A stretch of DNA of 27,404 nt, from contig ADNK01002575.1 of assembly GCA_000320545.1 (NCBI GenBank), positions 1 to 27,404 of the forward strand, given 5' to 3'. A program made the translations under genes and the position numbers. Position 1 is the stretch's first letter, and each line of letters opens with the position of its first letter. Below, in pieces: positions 1 through 10,447 of the stretch. The notes below the pieces were generated by a model. The model had not been told where the DNA came from and made no database searches. It worked only from the letters and a program-made list of their open reading frames with translations. This DNA comes from Bigelowiella natans CCMP2755. Taxonomy: Eukaryota > Cercozoa > Chlorarachniophyceae.

Positions 1-372
1 CGAATGTTTCCACCCATCTTATTGTTGGTGATCTTGACCTCAGGCCATAGTGAATGGAGCCCCGTGTCGGTCACGCCGTGGTACCAGCTGGCTCCGGTGA
101 AAGCGGTGAGGGGGGGGGGGGAACAACATCGCCGTCGCATGTATTTCATACACGTTTTCACTCGTGTGCACGCACCGCTGGTAACTTGCCACTTCTAATC
201 CCAGAGAGTAATAGTAGTCTGAAAATTTGCCGTACGTGCCTTTCCACACGCTTGTATATAACCTTTGGAGAGGAAGGGGGGCGGGGGGGCGGAGAAAAGA
301 GCAGTGTTATCAGGCCAAGAGAAGAGACAACAGTTGAGGTGGGGAAGTACCCCACAGCGTTTGCGTCATTAC
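1..372. other. Unresolved 3' continuation of the minus-strand ribonuclease gene
   Basis: The minus-strand ribonuclease gene must continue here, because its last placed exon (408-373) ends at a splice donor in the middle of the catalytic domain. I could not place the next exon with confidence. A minus-strand open stretch near 110-10 follows a possible acceptor, but it shows no clear RNB motif. The plus strand has short G runs near 111-121 and 277-291 and nothing gene-like. Confidence 0.4.
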
Positions 373-716
373 CACCGAGCCTTCTTCGTCGAGATAGATC
401 TCGAAAACCTGTACGTTAACGACGGTGGTGATTCCCCAAGCTGCTGCTCATTCATAAAAGCATCATCATATCAGTGAATTTATCTCTGACCAGCGCACGG
501 CGCACTTGTCCCTCATTTAGTGACATGATGTCCTCAGAAAGCTTCCTCGGTAACATCGGGACGCAAAGCCCTACGCAGTCGTTTGGGAGGGAGGGAGGGG
601 GGGGGGAGAGGTTACGAGGGACCGAGCGATGTAATATTATTACCCACAATCATCATTGTCATAGTCGAGCAGGACATGACGCTACCGCTGCGGTGTTTTG
701 AAGGTCTCCTTGGATC

Positions 717-748
<32 letters not shown>

Positions 749-1836
749 CATTATTCTTGTGTGAATGAACTAACCTGGCAAGTAGAAGGAGGTGCCTCCC
801 CGTCGTAGCGCCTCGTTGAAAAGCGGAGAAGTTGGCGACACGAAGAAGGCTCCATCGGCTAATGCATAGCTCACCAAATACCGGATACTGAGCAGGAGAG
901 GCATTGTGCGCGTGATATGTGCGTGCGGTAGCTATTACTGAAAGTTGATCACCCCCCCCCCCCCCGCCCTTCCTCCTTCCCTCCCCCTCTTTGTGTGTTT
1001 GCGCGGCTATTCTAGCTTTTGAAGGGCAGCTACCGACCGATGGTATTTGTCGTCATTTACGGCTCCGTCGTAGTCTCCGTTGGTTTCCCTGCTATCGCCT
1101 ATTTTTTTGCCATCTCGAGCATCCCCAGTACTCTTCTTCGAGGAGGTCGCTTTCTTCTCACCCTGTTTGACCCTGGAGAGCCACATCGCCTGGTCTAAGT
1201 CCATAGAGGTATCGTTGTCAATTGTGATATATGCTCTGGAGGTGAGATCTTTGTAATTGCTGCTGAATTCTGTAGGAGTGGGAACAGCAGCTGTTTCGCC
1301 CAGCTTGCCCCCTTCTCTGTGACATCTCCGAAGAATTTCGGGTATCGCGCTCGCCTCGGCTGCTGTGATCTTTTCCACCTCCTTTTCGATTGAGCGTGAG
1401 AAGGTGACCTACGGGGTCGTGGTTCAAATATATTCAGGGCCTGTTTACTTATTTCTCGCTCCGCCCCCCCACCCCCCCCCTCCCCTCTCTCTCCTCTCTC
1501 CAAGTAGACAACACATAAATAGAAACTGATCTGTACATACGGATTAAATACTTTAATTCGCATAAGATACACACCAAGAGTCAAAAAACGGCATCTACCC
1601 TCAGGCCTGCCTCCTTAACCAGTGTTTCGCATATTTCCGCAGCTTTTTGCTTCATCTTCTGCTCGAACGGGCTACGAGATCGACAGCGATGTCGAATACC
1701 CCTGAAGGGAGAGCGGGAGCGACGAGGCGACTTTCGGCGACGTCTTCGACTGCGTATCAATAGAACCTCACAATCATGATGTACATGGTTTGGTTTGACA
1801 TACATTTTCCATTCTTGTACCGATGGATTATAGAGA

Positions 1837-1878
<42 letters not shown>

Positions 1879-2050
1879 ACGATGTATCGTCGCACCGCAA
1901 AGCGTCCTTCTTCTTAGGGCTTCCATGATGTTGACGTTGTGGCGACTTTGAAGCACTGTCTCGCCTATGATCACGGTTGCTATTGCGATGGCGACCAGTT
2001 TTGCCTGTTGTATTCTTCATCTTCTTCACCTTTATGCCTGAATCTCGAAG
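373..2050 (-). CDS. RNB-domain exoribonuclease (RNase II/R family), partial, with RS-rich N-terminal extension
   Basis: RNB proteins degrade RNA processively from the 3' end using a metal-binding aspartate cluster. Six minus-strand exons join in phase with GT..AG ends: 2050-1896, 1749-1599, 1381-1038, 887-775, 570-491 and 408-373. The first two encode a Lys/Arg/Ser-rich stretch with SR repeats, then a helix (FEQKMKQKAAEICETLVKEA). The third carries the RNB signature TIDNDTSMDLDQAM. The fourth has YALADGAFFVSPTSPLF and FYLP; the fifth has VPMLPRKLSEDIMSLN; the sixth has FEIYLDEEG. This is the normal order of RNB landmarks. About 40 hydrophilic residues follow the signature and look like an insertion. 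Where RNase II has a second aspartate after DxD, this protein has Gln (DLDQ), which I believe occurs in a subgroup of bacterial and organellar homologues. The true start may be an ATG within exon 1 or an exon further upstream. The 3' end lies outside the window. Nuclear, mitochondrial or plastid location is open. Confidence 0.85.
952..965. repeat. C14 homopolymer inside a ribonuclease-gene intron
   Basis: A 14-nt C run lies in the intron 888-1037. On the gene strand it is a G run. Neighbouring introns of the same gene also carry repeats: a G run near 596-607 and CAT repeats at 717-752 in intron 571-774, and C runs at 1464-1480 in intron 1382-1598. Confidence 0.8.
1750..1895 (-). repeat. (GA)n/(TC)n microsatellite intron of the ribonuclease gene
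   Basis: This 146-nt intron separates the two RS-rich exons. It carries an almost pure GA run (1838-1877), which reads as (TC)n on the gene strand. Its donor is at 1895 and its acceptor at 1750. Confidence 0.75.
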
Positions 2051-2551
2051 CTAGCGCGGCTTGATCCCTTGTTCTAAACAAAACAATGAAAGCACGAGAT
2101 TCGCTGACTCTCTCTAAACTACTATGTGGGAATGGAAGTGGGGTGCAACCCGTACCTTCCTGGAACTGCTCGTGCTTGCAGCTTTGGTATCTTAATTTTA
2201 AGATCACGAAGAATTATCAGCGACAGAAAACCCTTGCGATTCTTCTCCTTCCCTGCCGTCACAGTCTTGTCACAAGACTGAAATCGCAATCATTTTAAAC
2301 ATCGATGTCTACTCGTATCGGTGTGGAATTCTGTGACATGCAGATGCCCACATCTGATCTCTATGCGACAAACACAAGTAATAAGGCAATTTTAATCACA
2401 GCCCATTTCGGAGCAACGCGTCAACATTGCAAGGGAGAAACTACCGAATCTCCTTTCGTGATGGAAACAAGGGATGTGTTCCGAGAATCAACCGAGCAGA
2501 TGATATTTGGATAATTCATTCGGTCAAAGTACGCTTAAAATATTCACCAAA
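2051..2551. promoter_or_regulatory. Shared head-to-head 5' region between ribonuclease and oxygenase genes
   Basis: About 500 nt separate the first placed exon of the minus-strand ribonuclease gene from the ATG of the plus-strand oxygenase gene at 2552. The stretch is unusually free of microsatellites for this window. I see no clear TATA box or initiator that I would defend. A further 5' exon of the ribonuclease gene could lie here. The plus-strand open frame at 2305-2514 has no support as a gene. Confidence 0.4.
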
Positions 2552-2770
2552 ATGCGTAGCCTTCTCCTCGGCCTTCCGAAGGTGGCGCTTTCGCTAGCGT
2601 TGTGGATGCTGCTTCACCCTAGTTTTAGATGAAAAGCTTACTCGAGCTTAACTCAGCCATTCATCTTATCATTTAATTGCTATTGGGGTGTTAATACTGC
2701 TTTCAGCGTCGTCGAATTCTGGCCTCATCGAGCACATCCAGAAGACGGCACGATGTGTCGGAGCGAATGA
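2552..2770 (+). other. Candidate organelle-targeting presequence of the oxygenase
   Basis: Exon 1 (2552-2581) starts at an ATG in good context (A at -3) and encodes MRSLLLGLPK. Spliced in phase to 2707, it continues with RRRILASSSTSRRRHD and then a CLSTG stretch before the catalytic N-domain. Arg/Ser enrichment without acidic residues at the very start is typical of mitochondrial or plastid presequences. If the 2581 donor is not used, the frame reads on into a hydrophobic stretch resembling a signal peptide, and the internal Met at 2767 would give a protein without the extension. Confidence 0.5.
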
Positions 2771-3735
2771 GTCGATGCTTGTCCACGGGAACACTGAAAA
2801 CTGTCGATTTAGCCCCAATCACCGAGGCGATACATGCCAAAGAGAACTCGGGACGTGTAAGCCTTGATGCTGCCGTCGATAGCAACAGGTGCTCCCCTTT
2901 TCTTTTCTACGATTTGAAGCGATAAACCAATTCGTTGATGTCCCCTATGTTTCTGCTCACTTTGTGGATCAGTGACATCATCTTAACATTGCAGGGAGGT
3001 GTGTGACAGCATTGTGAGCTCATTGACGGAATCTGGGTTTTTGTATCTGGAGAACACGCCAATTTTACCAGAGGACATCCGCTCTACCTTCGCAGCTTCT
3101 GACTGGGTAGGAGAGAGAAAGAAATAAGGAGAGGGGGAAGACGAACTAAGTCGACGGGGATGAGAATCCTTTGTGAAAATTAATTGGCCACATTTCCGAT
3201 CCTTCTTATCTTTCAGCTCTTTTCTCTTCCCCAGACGGAGAAGGAGCAACTCGCAGGCAAGAGATTGCATAGAATCTTCCCAATCCTTCTTGTCTTATGT
3301 CCTACACTACACTCCATTCTTCCTCCCTGAAGTCATTATTGTTCGTGGAAAAATTGAAGGATGTTGCCTAATCATTCGATGGAATGTTGTCTTTGGATCT
3401 ATCTGAAAAATACGGCAGGATTAGGGAGCGGTGGTGCGGAGTACCAATCCTACTACCGATACTCGCATAGAGGTAGGATACTGTTCACCTTCCTTTTCGA
3501 AGCAAACAATCCATCGACATTGTATAATAGTCTTTCCCACGCGCTTAAACAACCAGGGGGCGCGCAGGACAACATCGAGGCATTTAATCTGTGCGTATAC
3601 AATGAAGACAGCCACTTAACTTCAGGAAAAATCGCACATATGTTATGCCCATTGAAATGGCCAGAGGTTGGGAGAGATGTAAACGTCTCACTTCATATTA
3701 TAATGCATGCTCTCTCTCTCTCTTTCTCTATCTCT

Positions 3736-3773
<38 letters not shown>

Positions 3774-5686
3774 AAAGATGTAACGACGACGTCGCTTCGA
3801 CAATGGACCTACGCGAAGAGTACTACAAGATGGCAGGTGCAATTTAGAGCCAAGATAGTAAGAAACTCAAATGTAAACAGGCTCACCGTTACGATGTACA
3901 CATATATACATTATCTATATATACCTTGTATACCGAATTGTGAGTGCGCACCTGTGACCCTTCTGTAGGCTTTGAGCCCGATTGGATGCCTCCTGGCCGC
4001 AGCAACAAGTGGCCGCCGAATGGTGTGTTGAATACAGATTATACCTCGATAGCGATTTGTGCTTGACGACTTCCAACTTTTTTTGTCCGAGCAGAGAGGA
4101 GCTTCCGCATCGACATACGTTCGTACTGGGCGAAATGCGAGCAGTTGGCAGGTGAGGGACTGTTTGTGGTGGGAAGAATTATGGAAGAAAAAATGCGATT
4201 CTTCTTCTCGCAAAGTCGAAAACGAATGACACTCGAGTAATCCTCCTTTTACATATGTCCTAACAATTGCGCCCTAGGAATTTTGTTCTCTTGCTTGGAA
4301 GTGGGATGTGGCCTTGAGAGAGGTGCCCTTTCGAGGCGCCACACGTGGTATGCTACTGACATAGCGTAACGAGTGTAGGGAGGGTGAGTTAGTAGCAGCC
4401 CTGATCATTGCTTCGAATCGTTGATTCAGCCGCGACCACACGATGGAAATAAAGAAATACCCTGCTCTTCCCGAAGTACGAGTAGTCGCAACACATATTG
4501 GAGCCTTCCCTATACAGCAATATCAAATTCTTATGCACAGAAATACAATTATTCGCAAGTTTTGACTAGAGTGAAATTGATATCAGTAAATTTATGTAAT
4601 ATGTGATCATTGTGCCTGCGCTTCTATCTATCTACCTATTTTTTGTGTGTGCGATCGCACTGACGTTTCCAAAAATCTGCGCAGGGTTTTTCCGAGTCAG
4701 TACGAATAGAGGATCATTCGGATTTGTCTACACTCACCATTTTAATACAAGTAATAGAAATGACGGCAAATTGTTCTTCACTTCACCTCCCCCCCCCCCC
4801 CATCCCCTCCTCTCTCTCTCTCTCACATATACACACACACACATGGTGATTATTAAACTATATTGGAGGAATCGGCAATTTTGGTCGTATTTGAGAAATT
4901 ATATAATGGTGTGCAGGACTCTGTCGGGGGGCTCCAAGCATTCAACATGTACACAAACAAGGAGAGTGGAGCGAGTGATACTGCGGAATTTATCATTATT
5001 TAGAGCGCATCCCTACCAACAAAGTGTTCAGAATGGTTTTGTATTCAGAGAAAATGATAAATGGATCGACATCCCGGCCCTTCCCAAAGTCCTCGTCAAT
5101 TCGGGAGACTTTCTTCGTGATCTTAGGTCCGCATACAACAATCTATATTAGAAAATGGTAGCACGTGACTTTTTCCCACGAGAGGGAGTGAAGGGAGAGC
5201 AAGAGCATTGAGAGAAGGGCTTCTGCGTGAACATTCGTGTACATCAGCGCCGGATTCATCCCGTCAACACGGCACAGAGTTGTTGCAACTCCAGAAAATA
5301 GGTATAAGAGTCCTCATAGAGGGGCGAGGAGAGACAGAGAGAGAGAGGGGGGGGGGGGGGGGGAGAGGCGCTGACTGTTTTTATATCGATGCAGATTGGA
5401 CAGGACCTCTTGTGTCTTCTTTGTTTCGCCAAACTGGTAGCATACCCGCAATTAGAAAAATCGACAAACTCTGGATTTTTAATTTAGATCAATGACTTAA
5501 CTAAAACAATTACGTGCATATGTTTGCTTCATAATTAAAATCAGGCACTCCCAGATCGAGCCGCTATGTGCGCAGTCATTCACAGATAATTTGTCGCAAG
5601 AGTCCGCAGTTGCTAGGACCATTTCTTGCGAGAACGCTCGGTATGATTTCGAGCCTTATCTGGCAGGAGATAGAATGCCAGCATAG
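2552..5686 (+). CDS. 2-oxoglutarate/Fe(II)-dependent oxygenase, isopenicillin-N-synthase-like family
   Basis: Enzymes of this family use Fe(II), 2-oxoglutarate (or, in some members, only O2) and oxygen to hydroxylate, desaturate or cyclise small molecules. The substrate here is unknown. Exons: 2552-2581, 2707-2888, 2995-3106, 3217-about 3298, 3419-3472, 3557-3678, 3778-3836, 3969-about 4026, 4430-4475, 4685-4750, 4917-4948, 5049-5126, 5248-5302, 5395-5436 and 5545-5686 (TAG stop), giving about 385 residues. The N-terminal DIOX_N half shows TVDLAPI, GFLYLENTPILPEDI and LFSLPQTEKEQL, then a KWPE block and REEYYKM. The catalytic fold has the first iron ligands in EDHSDLSTLTILIQ, then GGLQ, KWIDIP and NSGDFL, the distal His in PSTRHRVV, and the 2-oxoglutarate-binding Arg/Ser pair in DRTSCVFFVSPN. 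Spacing between the two His ligands is about 57 residues, as usual. The first 35 residues are basic and Ser-rich, like a mitochondrial or plastid presequence. One junction (3678 to 3778) does not close in phase. Confidence 0.9.
3709..3770 (+). repeat. (CT)n microsatellite serving as the polypyrimidine tract of an intron
   Basis: Almost pure CT repeats, with a few interruptions, run directly into the acceptor ttcaaag at 3777 in front of the REEYYKM exon of the oxygenase gene. The repeat therefore forms the pyrimidine tract of this splice site. This is also the one oxygenase junction that does not close in phase. Confidence 0.8.
4789..4842 (+). repeat. Compound C13 / (CT)n / (CA)n repeat in an oxygenase intron
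   Basis: Three repeat types follow each other in the intron 4751-4916, between the HxD exon and the GGLQ exon: a C run, a CT run and a CA run. Confidence 0.85.
5336..5366 (+). repeat. (GA)n followed by a G18 run in an oxygenase intron
   Basis: The repeat lies inside the 92-nt intron 5303-5394, between the distal-His exon and the Arg-x-Ser exon. It occupies a third of that intron. Confidence 0.8.
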
Positions 5687-6079
5687 TATTTAACTACCTT
5701 GATGCAATGATCACGATTAATGCATCAAATCATGCTGCCCATCTTCCGAAAGTCTGCGCTGTGCATGCCAGCATGGCGCAAGGATTTCATGTGATCGTAG
5801 ATGTGATATGCACAGTCTTGTTTGTACGCTACGTTCAAGTGACACACAGTGGGCAGCAGCTTCGGCTGCACCTAAATGTTGATGTTGCGGCACTTTTCTC
5901 GTGAGAACATTTATGAACCCAACCATCGTGCATTGCGCTACATCATTGCGTTGTCACGTTTCTGTGTGCGAGCTGGCTTTGGTGAGGACTCATTGGATTT
6001 GAAAAATTTGCATTCTGGCTAGCTAGCTGCGTGGGGCAGCGCAATTGTGGCGGCGGCGTAAAGCATGTGCTCTTCGCAG
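5687..6079 (+). other. Short interval between the oxygenase stop and the giant gene
   Basis: The oxygenase stop is at 5684-5686, and the first exon I trust in the next gene begins at 6080. The promoter, 5' UTR and first exon of the next gene, plus the oxygenase polyadenylation site, must fit in under 400 nt. An ATG at 5707 opens a frame (MITINASNHAAHLPK...) with phase-0 donors that could join to 6080, but nothing else supports it. No microsatellite occurs here. Confidence 0.35.
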
Positions 6080-6899
6080 GAACTTCCTGAAGGCTACATC
6101 TACACGATGATCAGCGGCCGGGTCATCCAACCTCCCTTTGCCAACAAATTCCAGGAGCTCCTGGGTGTAAGTCATGGTGTGTTGGCGCAAAAACCAAGTC
6201 GTACTTGCAAATGCGCATCCAATTTGCGGCAAGATTCGACCATCGTAACATGCAAATGCTCTACGGAAATTACCGGTAGGAAACCGGCCTGATGATCTTG
6301 GGTTTTTTTGGAGGTGCGACATGGTAATGACAAAATATCACCAGAATTTGCAGCGTTTGTCGGAGAATCTCACGAAAACCGGGAAAAGTTCGATCTGGAT
6401 CTATATACATGTAAGATCACTCGGCCGGGAGCAATTGTGCAGTGGTGCTGTTTTCCTCGATCGCGCTCTTGTTGTTCCTACATTCAGCTCGGAGGACGCA
6501 ACACAGCCCCGTCGGTAGTATGTGAATCAACGAATAACTGGTCCCAGAAGCCTAATAGTTTAGTGAAATTTTCCGCCACATGTACCCATTTTGGGATGCG
6601 ACGCCCTCGCTGACTTACTGCTCATCCAAAGCTTCCGATTCGCTATTCAGGGGACGGTGCTTTAGCACGACCGGGGAGAGGAAGAAAGGAGGCGGGCGCG
6701 AGGCGGGTTAATCATGAGCAACCGAAGCGTCCTGACTTTGAATGACTTCATAGATTCTCCCAACGACCACTTCCCTGCCAGGCTCTCCAAGGTTAGATGC
6801 CCGGTGGTTTCTTTCCGTGCAGTCTTGAAAGAAATAGCTGCAGGGCACGTATTGCAAGCGCTAAAGCGGCAATCTATCCGATTCCCCCTATGCTGCAAA
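6080..6899 (+). other. N-terminal exon group of the giant gene
   Basis: Exon 6080-6166 encodes ELPEGYIYTMISGRVIQPPF..., ending at a strong donor (gtaagt). It joins in phase to 6314-6410 (VRHGNDKISPEFAAFVGESH...). A short exon from 6488 and a block from 6666 to 6899 follow. The last contains MSNRSVLTLNDFIDSP at 6714 and could be an alternative start. The order looks natural, but I recognise no domain. Confidence 0.5.
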
Positions 6900-7265
6900 G
6901 TGCTCAAAAGCAACTAGTAGCAGCATTTCCCCGCACTTGCTCTATTTTAACCGGATGAATAACATGTAGTTTCTGCCTACTGTCTTTTCACGTTTAGAGA
7001 GGGAGGAGCAATATAGAGGACTTGTTAGGAGATTCGACAACGATAACTCGAAACTCGAAGAATGACGTAGGTAGGTGGATATTGCTATCATGGAGTGCGA
7101 TGTTCGAGGAATGGTGTCCGCGTAATCGCTGGTATCATCTACATATATGTGCAGGTGCTACCGTCCGCACGGACAAGCAAACGATCCAAAACACCCTGGT
7201 ACATCGTCTATGGGCGTACAACGAGTAGATAATCGGCAATGCTATGATCGTTGACAGCATGATCA

Positions 7266-7302
<37 letters not shown>

Positions 7303-7307
7303 AAAAA

Positions 7308-7345
<38 letters not shown>

Positions 7346-8180
7346 TTGTGTGTGATATTCTCCTCTAATCTTCCTGTTGCTGTAGAATGCTGTCAAGATG
7401 TACTTCACCATCCATCACCTCAAGGTATTACCGACTCATCAACCGCAGAGTGCGATTTATCATCACATCATTCTCTTTGAATCCAGTGGAATAGAAGTAC
7501 AGAGAAAATCATCCAAACATCTTAGGGTCTGGAAGTCGCATTGCCGTTCTTATCTCAAGAGCTAACTCGAAGGTCTTCAAAAGCGCTAGCAGCTACGCAG
7601 ATTTTCCATTTCCGATCAAATCATATTATAAATATAGTATAGTATAGTATATATATATATAGAAATATATATTAGCCATCGTCCACTTTTCTACCTCGCC
7701 ATACTTGAAAACAAACGATAAGCAAAGTTGGGATGTGCACGGGAAAGGAACAGCGATGGGATCTCGTTTTCGATGTAGATATCTTACCATCAGTGTTCAT
7801 GCACCCCAATAAGGGGGTTTCAAGCAAGTCAAATCATGATGGCAAACCAGGACAGCATTTCCCTATTTGAATCAACCAAGCGCTAGTGATGATTAGCATT
7901 ATTGAATTTTTTTTCTTCTTCTTCTTCTTCTTCTTCTTCTTCTTCTTCTTCCCCTGACTGTTCATGGACGCTGCTCTCTTGCCAGTGCGGGGGAGCGCAG
8001 TGGCAGCCGAGTGTCCGAAAAGGACCTCGATATCAACATCTCTCCTACGACATTGCTCAGCGAGACTCAGAGCCGCATACAGCAGATGGTACTAGCGCAT
8101 CGACACACATCCAGCCGCAGCACTTCTGAGAGCTTTTGGCCACGATTGTTATCTCACAATTAAACCTGCTTTTGATTCAT

Positions 8181-8224
<44 letters not shown>

Positions 8225-8816
8225 TTCTCTCTATTTCTCTCTATGATCTAACGGAACCCTTCTTCGCTCAGATAAAGGCCATGGAAAAGGACACATGGGA
8301 TCAACAGGCGAACGCCGGTTTCTTCCACTGGCACACCACTCAAACACAGACACACACAGACACACACAGGCACACACACACACACACACACACAAACACA
8401 TACAAGCCATATCGTCCTCTTTGTCGAGATCACTGGTTCGGTGCTACTTGTGCACCTTCCCTTTTTCACCCCCCCCCCCCCCCCCGTTCCTTTTTGAAAA
8501 GGCCATGACATAATATTCTGCAATCGCGCTGAGTTTGACCGATATAAAGACGCCCGCCTCAAGGTTCGGTGGTAGGGAAAGGGTGGTGCATCTTGGATGA
8601 TGAGGGGGAAACAAGGGAAGGAGTGAACTACATAATTGTAAGCACGGCTATGATTGCAGTCGTTGTCGTCGTCGTCGTCGGCATCATGTAAATACGTGTT
8701 TGCTGTGCATCGTCGTCGTGTTGCTATATTTCAGATCTTGGCCCGTTCCCTCCGAATGACGGAGCTGCATCCATATCACGTCATGGTAACCGTGCACGTT
8801 GATATATTTGCACACA

Positions 8817-8855
<39 letters not shown>

Positions 8856-9998
8856 GCACACACTCTCACATGCACACACCCCAATCCCCCCCCCCCCCCC
8901 CCCTCCCTAACTCTCTTTTATCCATCAGAAATCCGCGATGGAGGGAATCGAATCGACTTCACCTTCTGTAACAACTGCTACTACTGATGCATACACCACA
9001 CATAGCTGCTGACTGTGCCATGGCCATCACCCATCCACTTATTTAATATAAATGTACCATCTATTTCGACACAGAGGAGAGGGGTGGGGTGGGGAACATG
9101 CAAATGGCGATGGGGGATGTCCAACAGCTCGCATACTTTTCGATATTTCTAGGAGGTTTTTCCTCGTAGTATGCGCTTCGTGCTTCTTCCTCCCTCAATC
9201 TTTTGGTTATCATCCCATCCACCCAGTTTCACCGTATTTGCCGTGCTTCAGGGTGGAGGAGATGACGGCGGCGAGATGGAGGGGTTCGTCGTGGGAGACA
9301 TCGAGGTACCTTCTAGTCGTAGCTGTTCTCAGGCGCCAGCAGCAGCAGCCAGAAACGGCATGATCATTATTCAGTGCAGCGATGCAATTAATCAGTAACG
9401 ACACAGAAATAGCACTTAGTTGTGGTGAGTCGCTGTGCGCTCTTCGTGAACGGCCAGCCCCCATTCCCGGTAATTTGCAGGGGAGGAGGACGAGGCTTGC
9501 GATCGATGCTCTGTTGGCCACAGATCACACATGTAGATGCTCCCCTCACACTCACCCCCTTCCACCATAGAAATTGGAGAGGCATTGGATGGCGTTGGGA
9601 GAGGTGGAAGCTGCAGAGGCGAGATCTCCTTTGATGATGACAAGAACCAAGCCTCACGAGTATCTTATCGCACTGTAAGCTACCATCAGCAAATTAGGAC
9701 GTGTGTGTGTGTGGGGGGGGGGGGGGCAAGCGGGAAGCGGTTGAAGATATAGTATGATCCTGTAATACATACGGCAGCCGCAGCAGCAGAATTAGCTTTA
9801 TAAGCACTTCCGATCGATAGCTGTATCAACGGTTTGCGTGAAGTGTGTGGGGGGGGGTGCGATGGGATGGCGTGGTGTTGATTGATGATGATGTCCTGGG
9901 TAGGTATTCGTGCCCGAAGAGTAGTAGCTCTCGCGACCTCTATGAGAACGCAAGTCGGGAGCATGCTCATCTGTTTATCCTCAGAAACACAGCATCCG

Positions 9999-10040
<42 letters not shown>

Positions 10041-10414
10041 AATTTATGTAGAGCTATCGAGCCATATTTTAACTTATTTGTTTCATCTTTATTTCATTCC
10101 AATGCTGTTTATCTCCCGGGTGTGTGGGCGTGTGGGTGCTCGATGCTGACGTATGCTTTGCGGGCAGTTCTTCTAACATCGTCGCGCATCCTGAAGACGG
10201 AAAAGGGGAAGGTGAAGCACGAGGTCGACCTCAGATTCTTTCGGCGCTTGTCGCACATCAAGAAAATGATTGGGAAAGACCAGATCAAGATTTGGTGGAG
10301 CACCAGGAAGAACAAAGGTCAGGCTTGTTTTTGAGCCGCCGACATCGAGATCACCATGCTTCGGAAGATGATAGAAATTTGATGCCTCGATTGGCTTTAC
10401 ATTAGCAGTCACTG

Positions 10415-10447
<33 letters not shown>

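Larger units (their letters stand above)
6998..8088 (+). other. Giant gene, second exon group (helical segment with NAVKMYF)
   Basis: Exons 6998-7070, 7155-7198, 7386-7424, 7449-about 7496 and 7986-8088 are short and hydrophilic. The chain SNIEDLLGD ... DKQTIQNTL / NAVKMYFTIHHLK / SAIYHHIILFESSG closes in phase over four exons. The 7497-7985 stretch has no exon I can fix. It holds a TATAG-type AT-rich patch at 7630-7665 and a (TTC)n run at 7915-7950. Confidence 0.5.
8272..9165 (+). other. Giant gene, third exon group
   Basis: Exons 8272-8317 (IKAMEKDTWDQQANA), 8735-8785 (LGPFPPNDGAASISRH), 8929-8967 (IRDGGNRIDFTF) and 9128-9165 (RILFDISRRFFL) chain in phase 1, 1, 1 and 0. If the donor at 8968 (gtaaca) is not used, the frame hits TGA a few codons later, so a gene end near 8985 is the alternative reading. 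Confidence 0.5.

Noticed and set aside
2305-2514. Plus-strand open frame with an ATG between the two divergent genes
   Set aside because: Seventy codons with no recognisable motif, no splice context and no homology pattern; expected by chance.
6998-7424. Condensin subunit D2 (CAP-D2), suggested by NAVKMYF
   Set aside because: The short motif recalls a conserved patch of that family, but none of its C-terminal hallmark sequences appear in the following 20 kb.
7630-7665. TATAGTATAGTATATATA patch as a promoter TATA element
   Set aside because: It sits between exons of the giant gene, and TA-rich repeats are common in this window's introns.
8684-8987. Open frames made of THTHTH, VCVCVC, SLSLSL, YIYIYI, HHHH, MMMM or DDDD repeats here and throughout the window
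   Set aside because: These are translations of microsatellites on either strand and have no non-repeat coding support.
10168-10317. Start of a peroxisomal ABC half-transporter (VDLRFFRRLSHIKKM)
   Set aside because: Only a superficial resemblance. No transmembrane segments, Walker A or LSGGE motif appear in any frame downstream.
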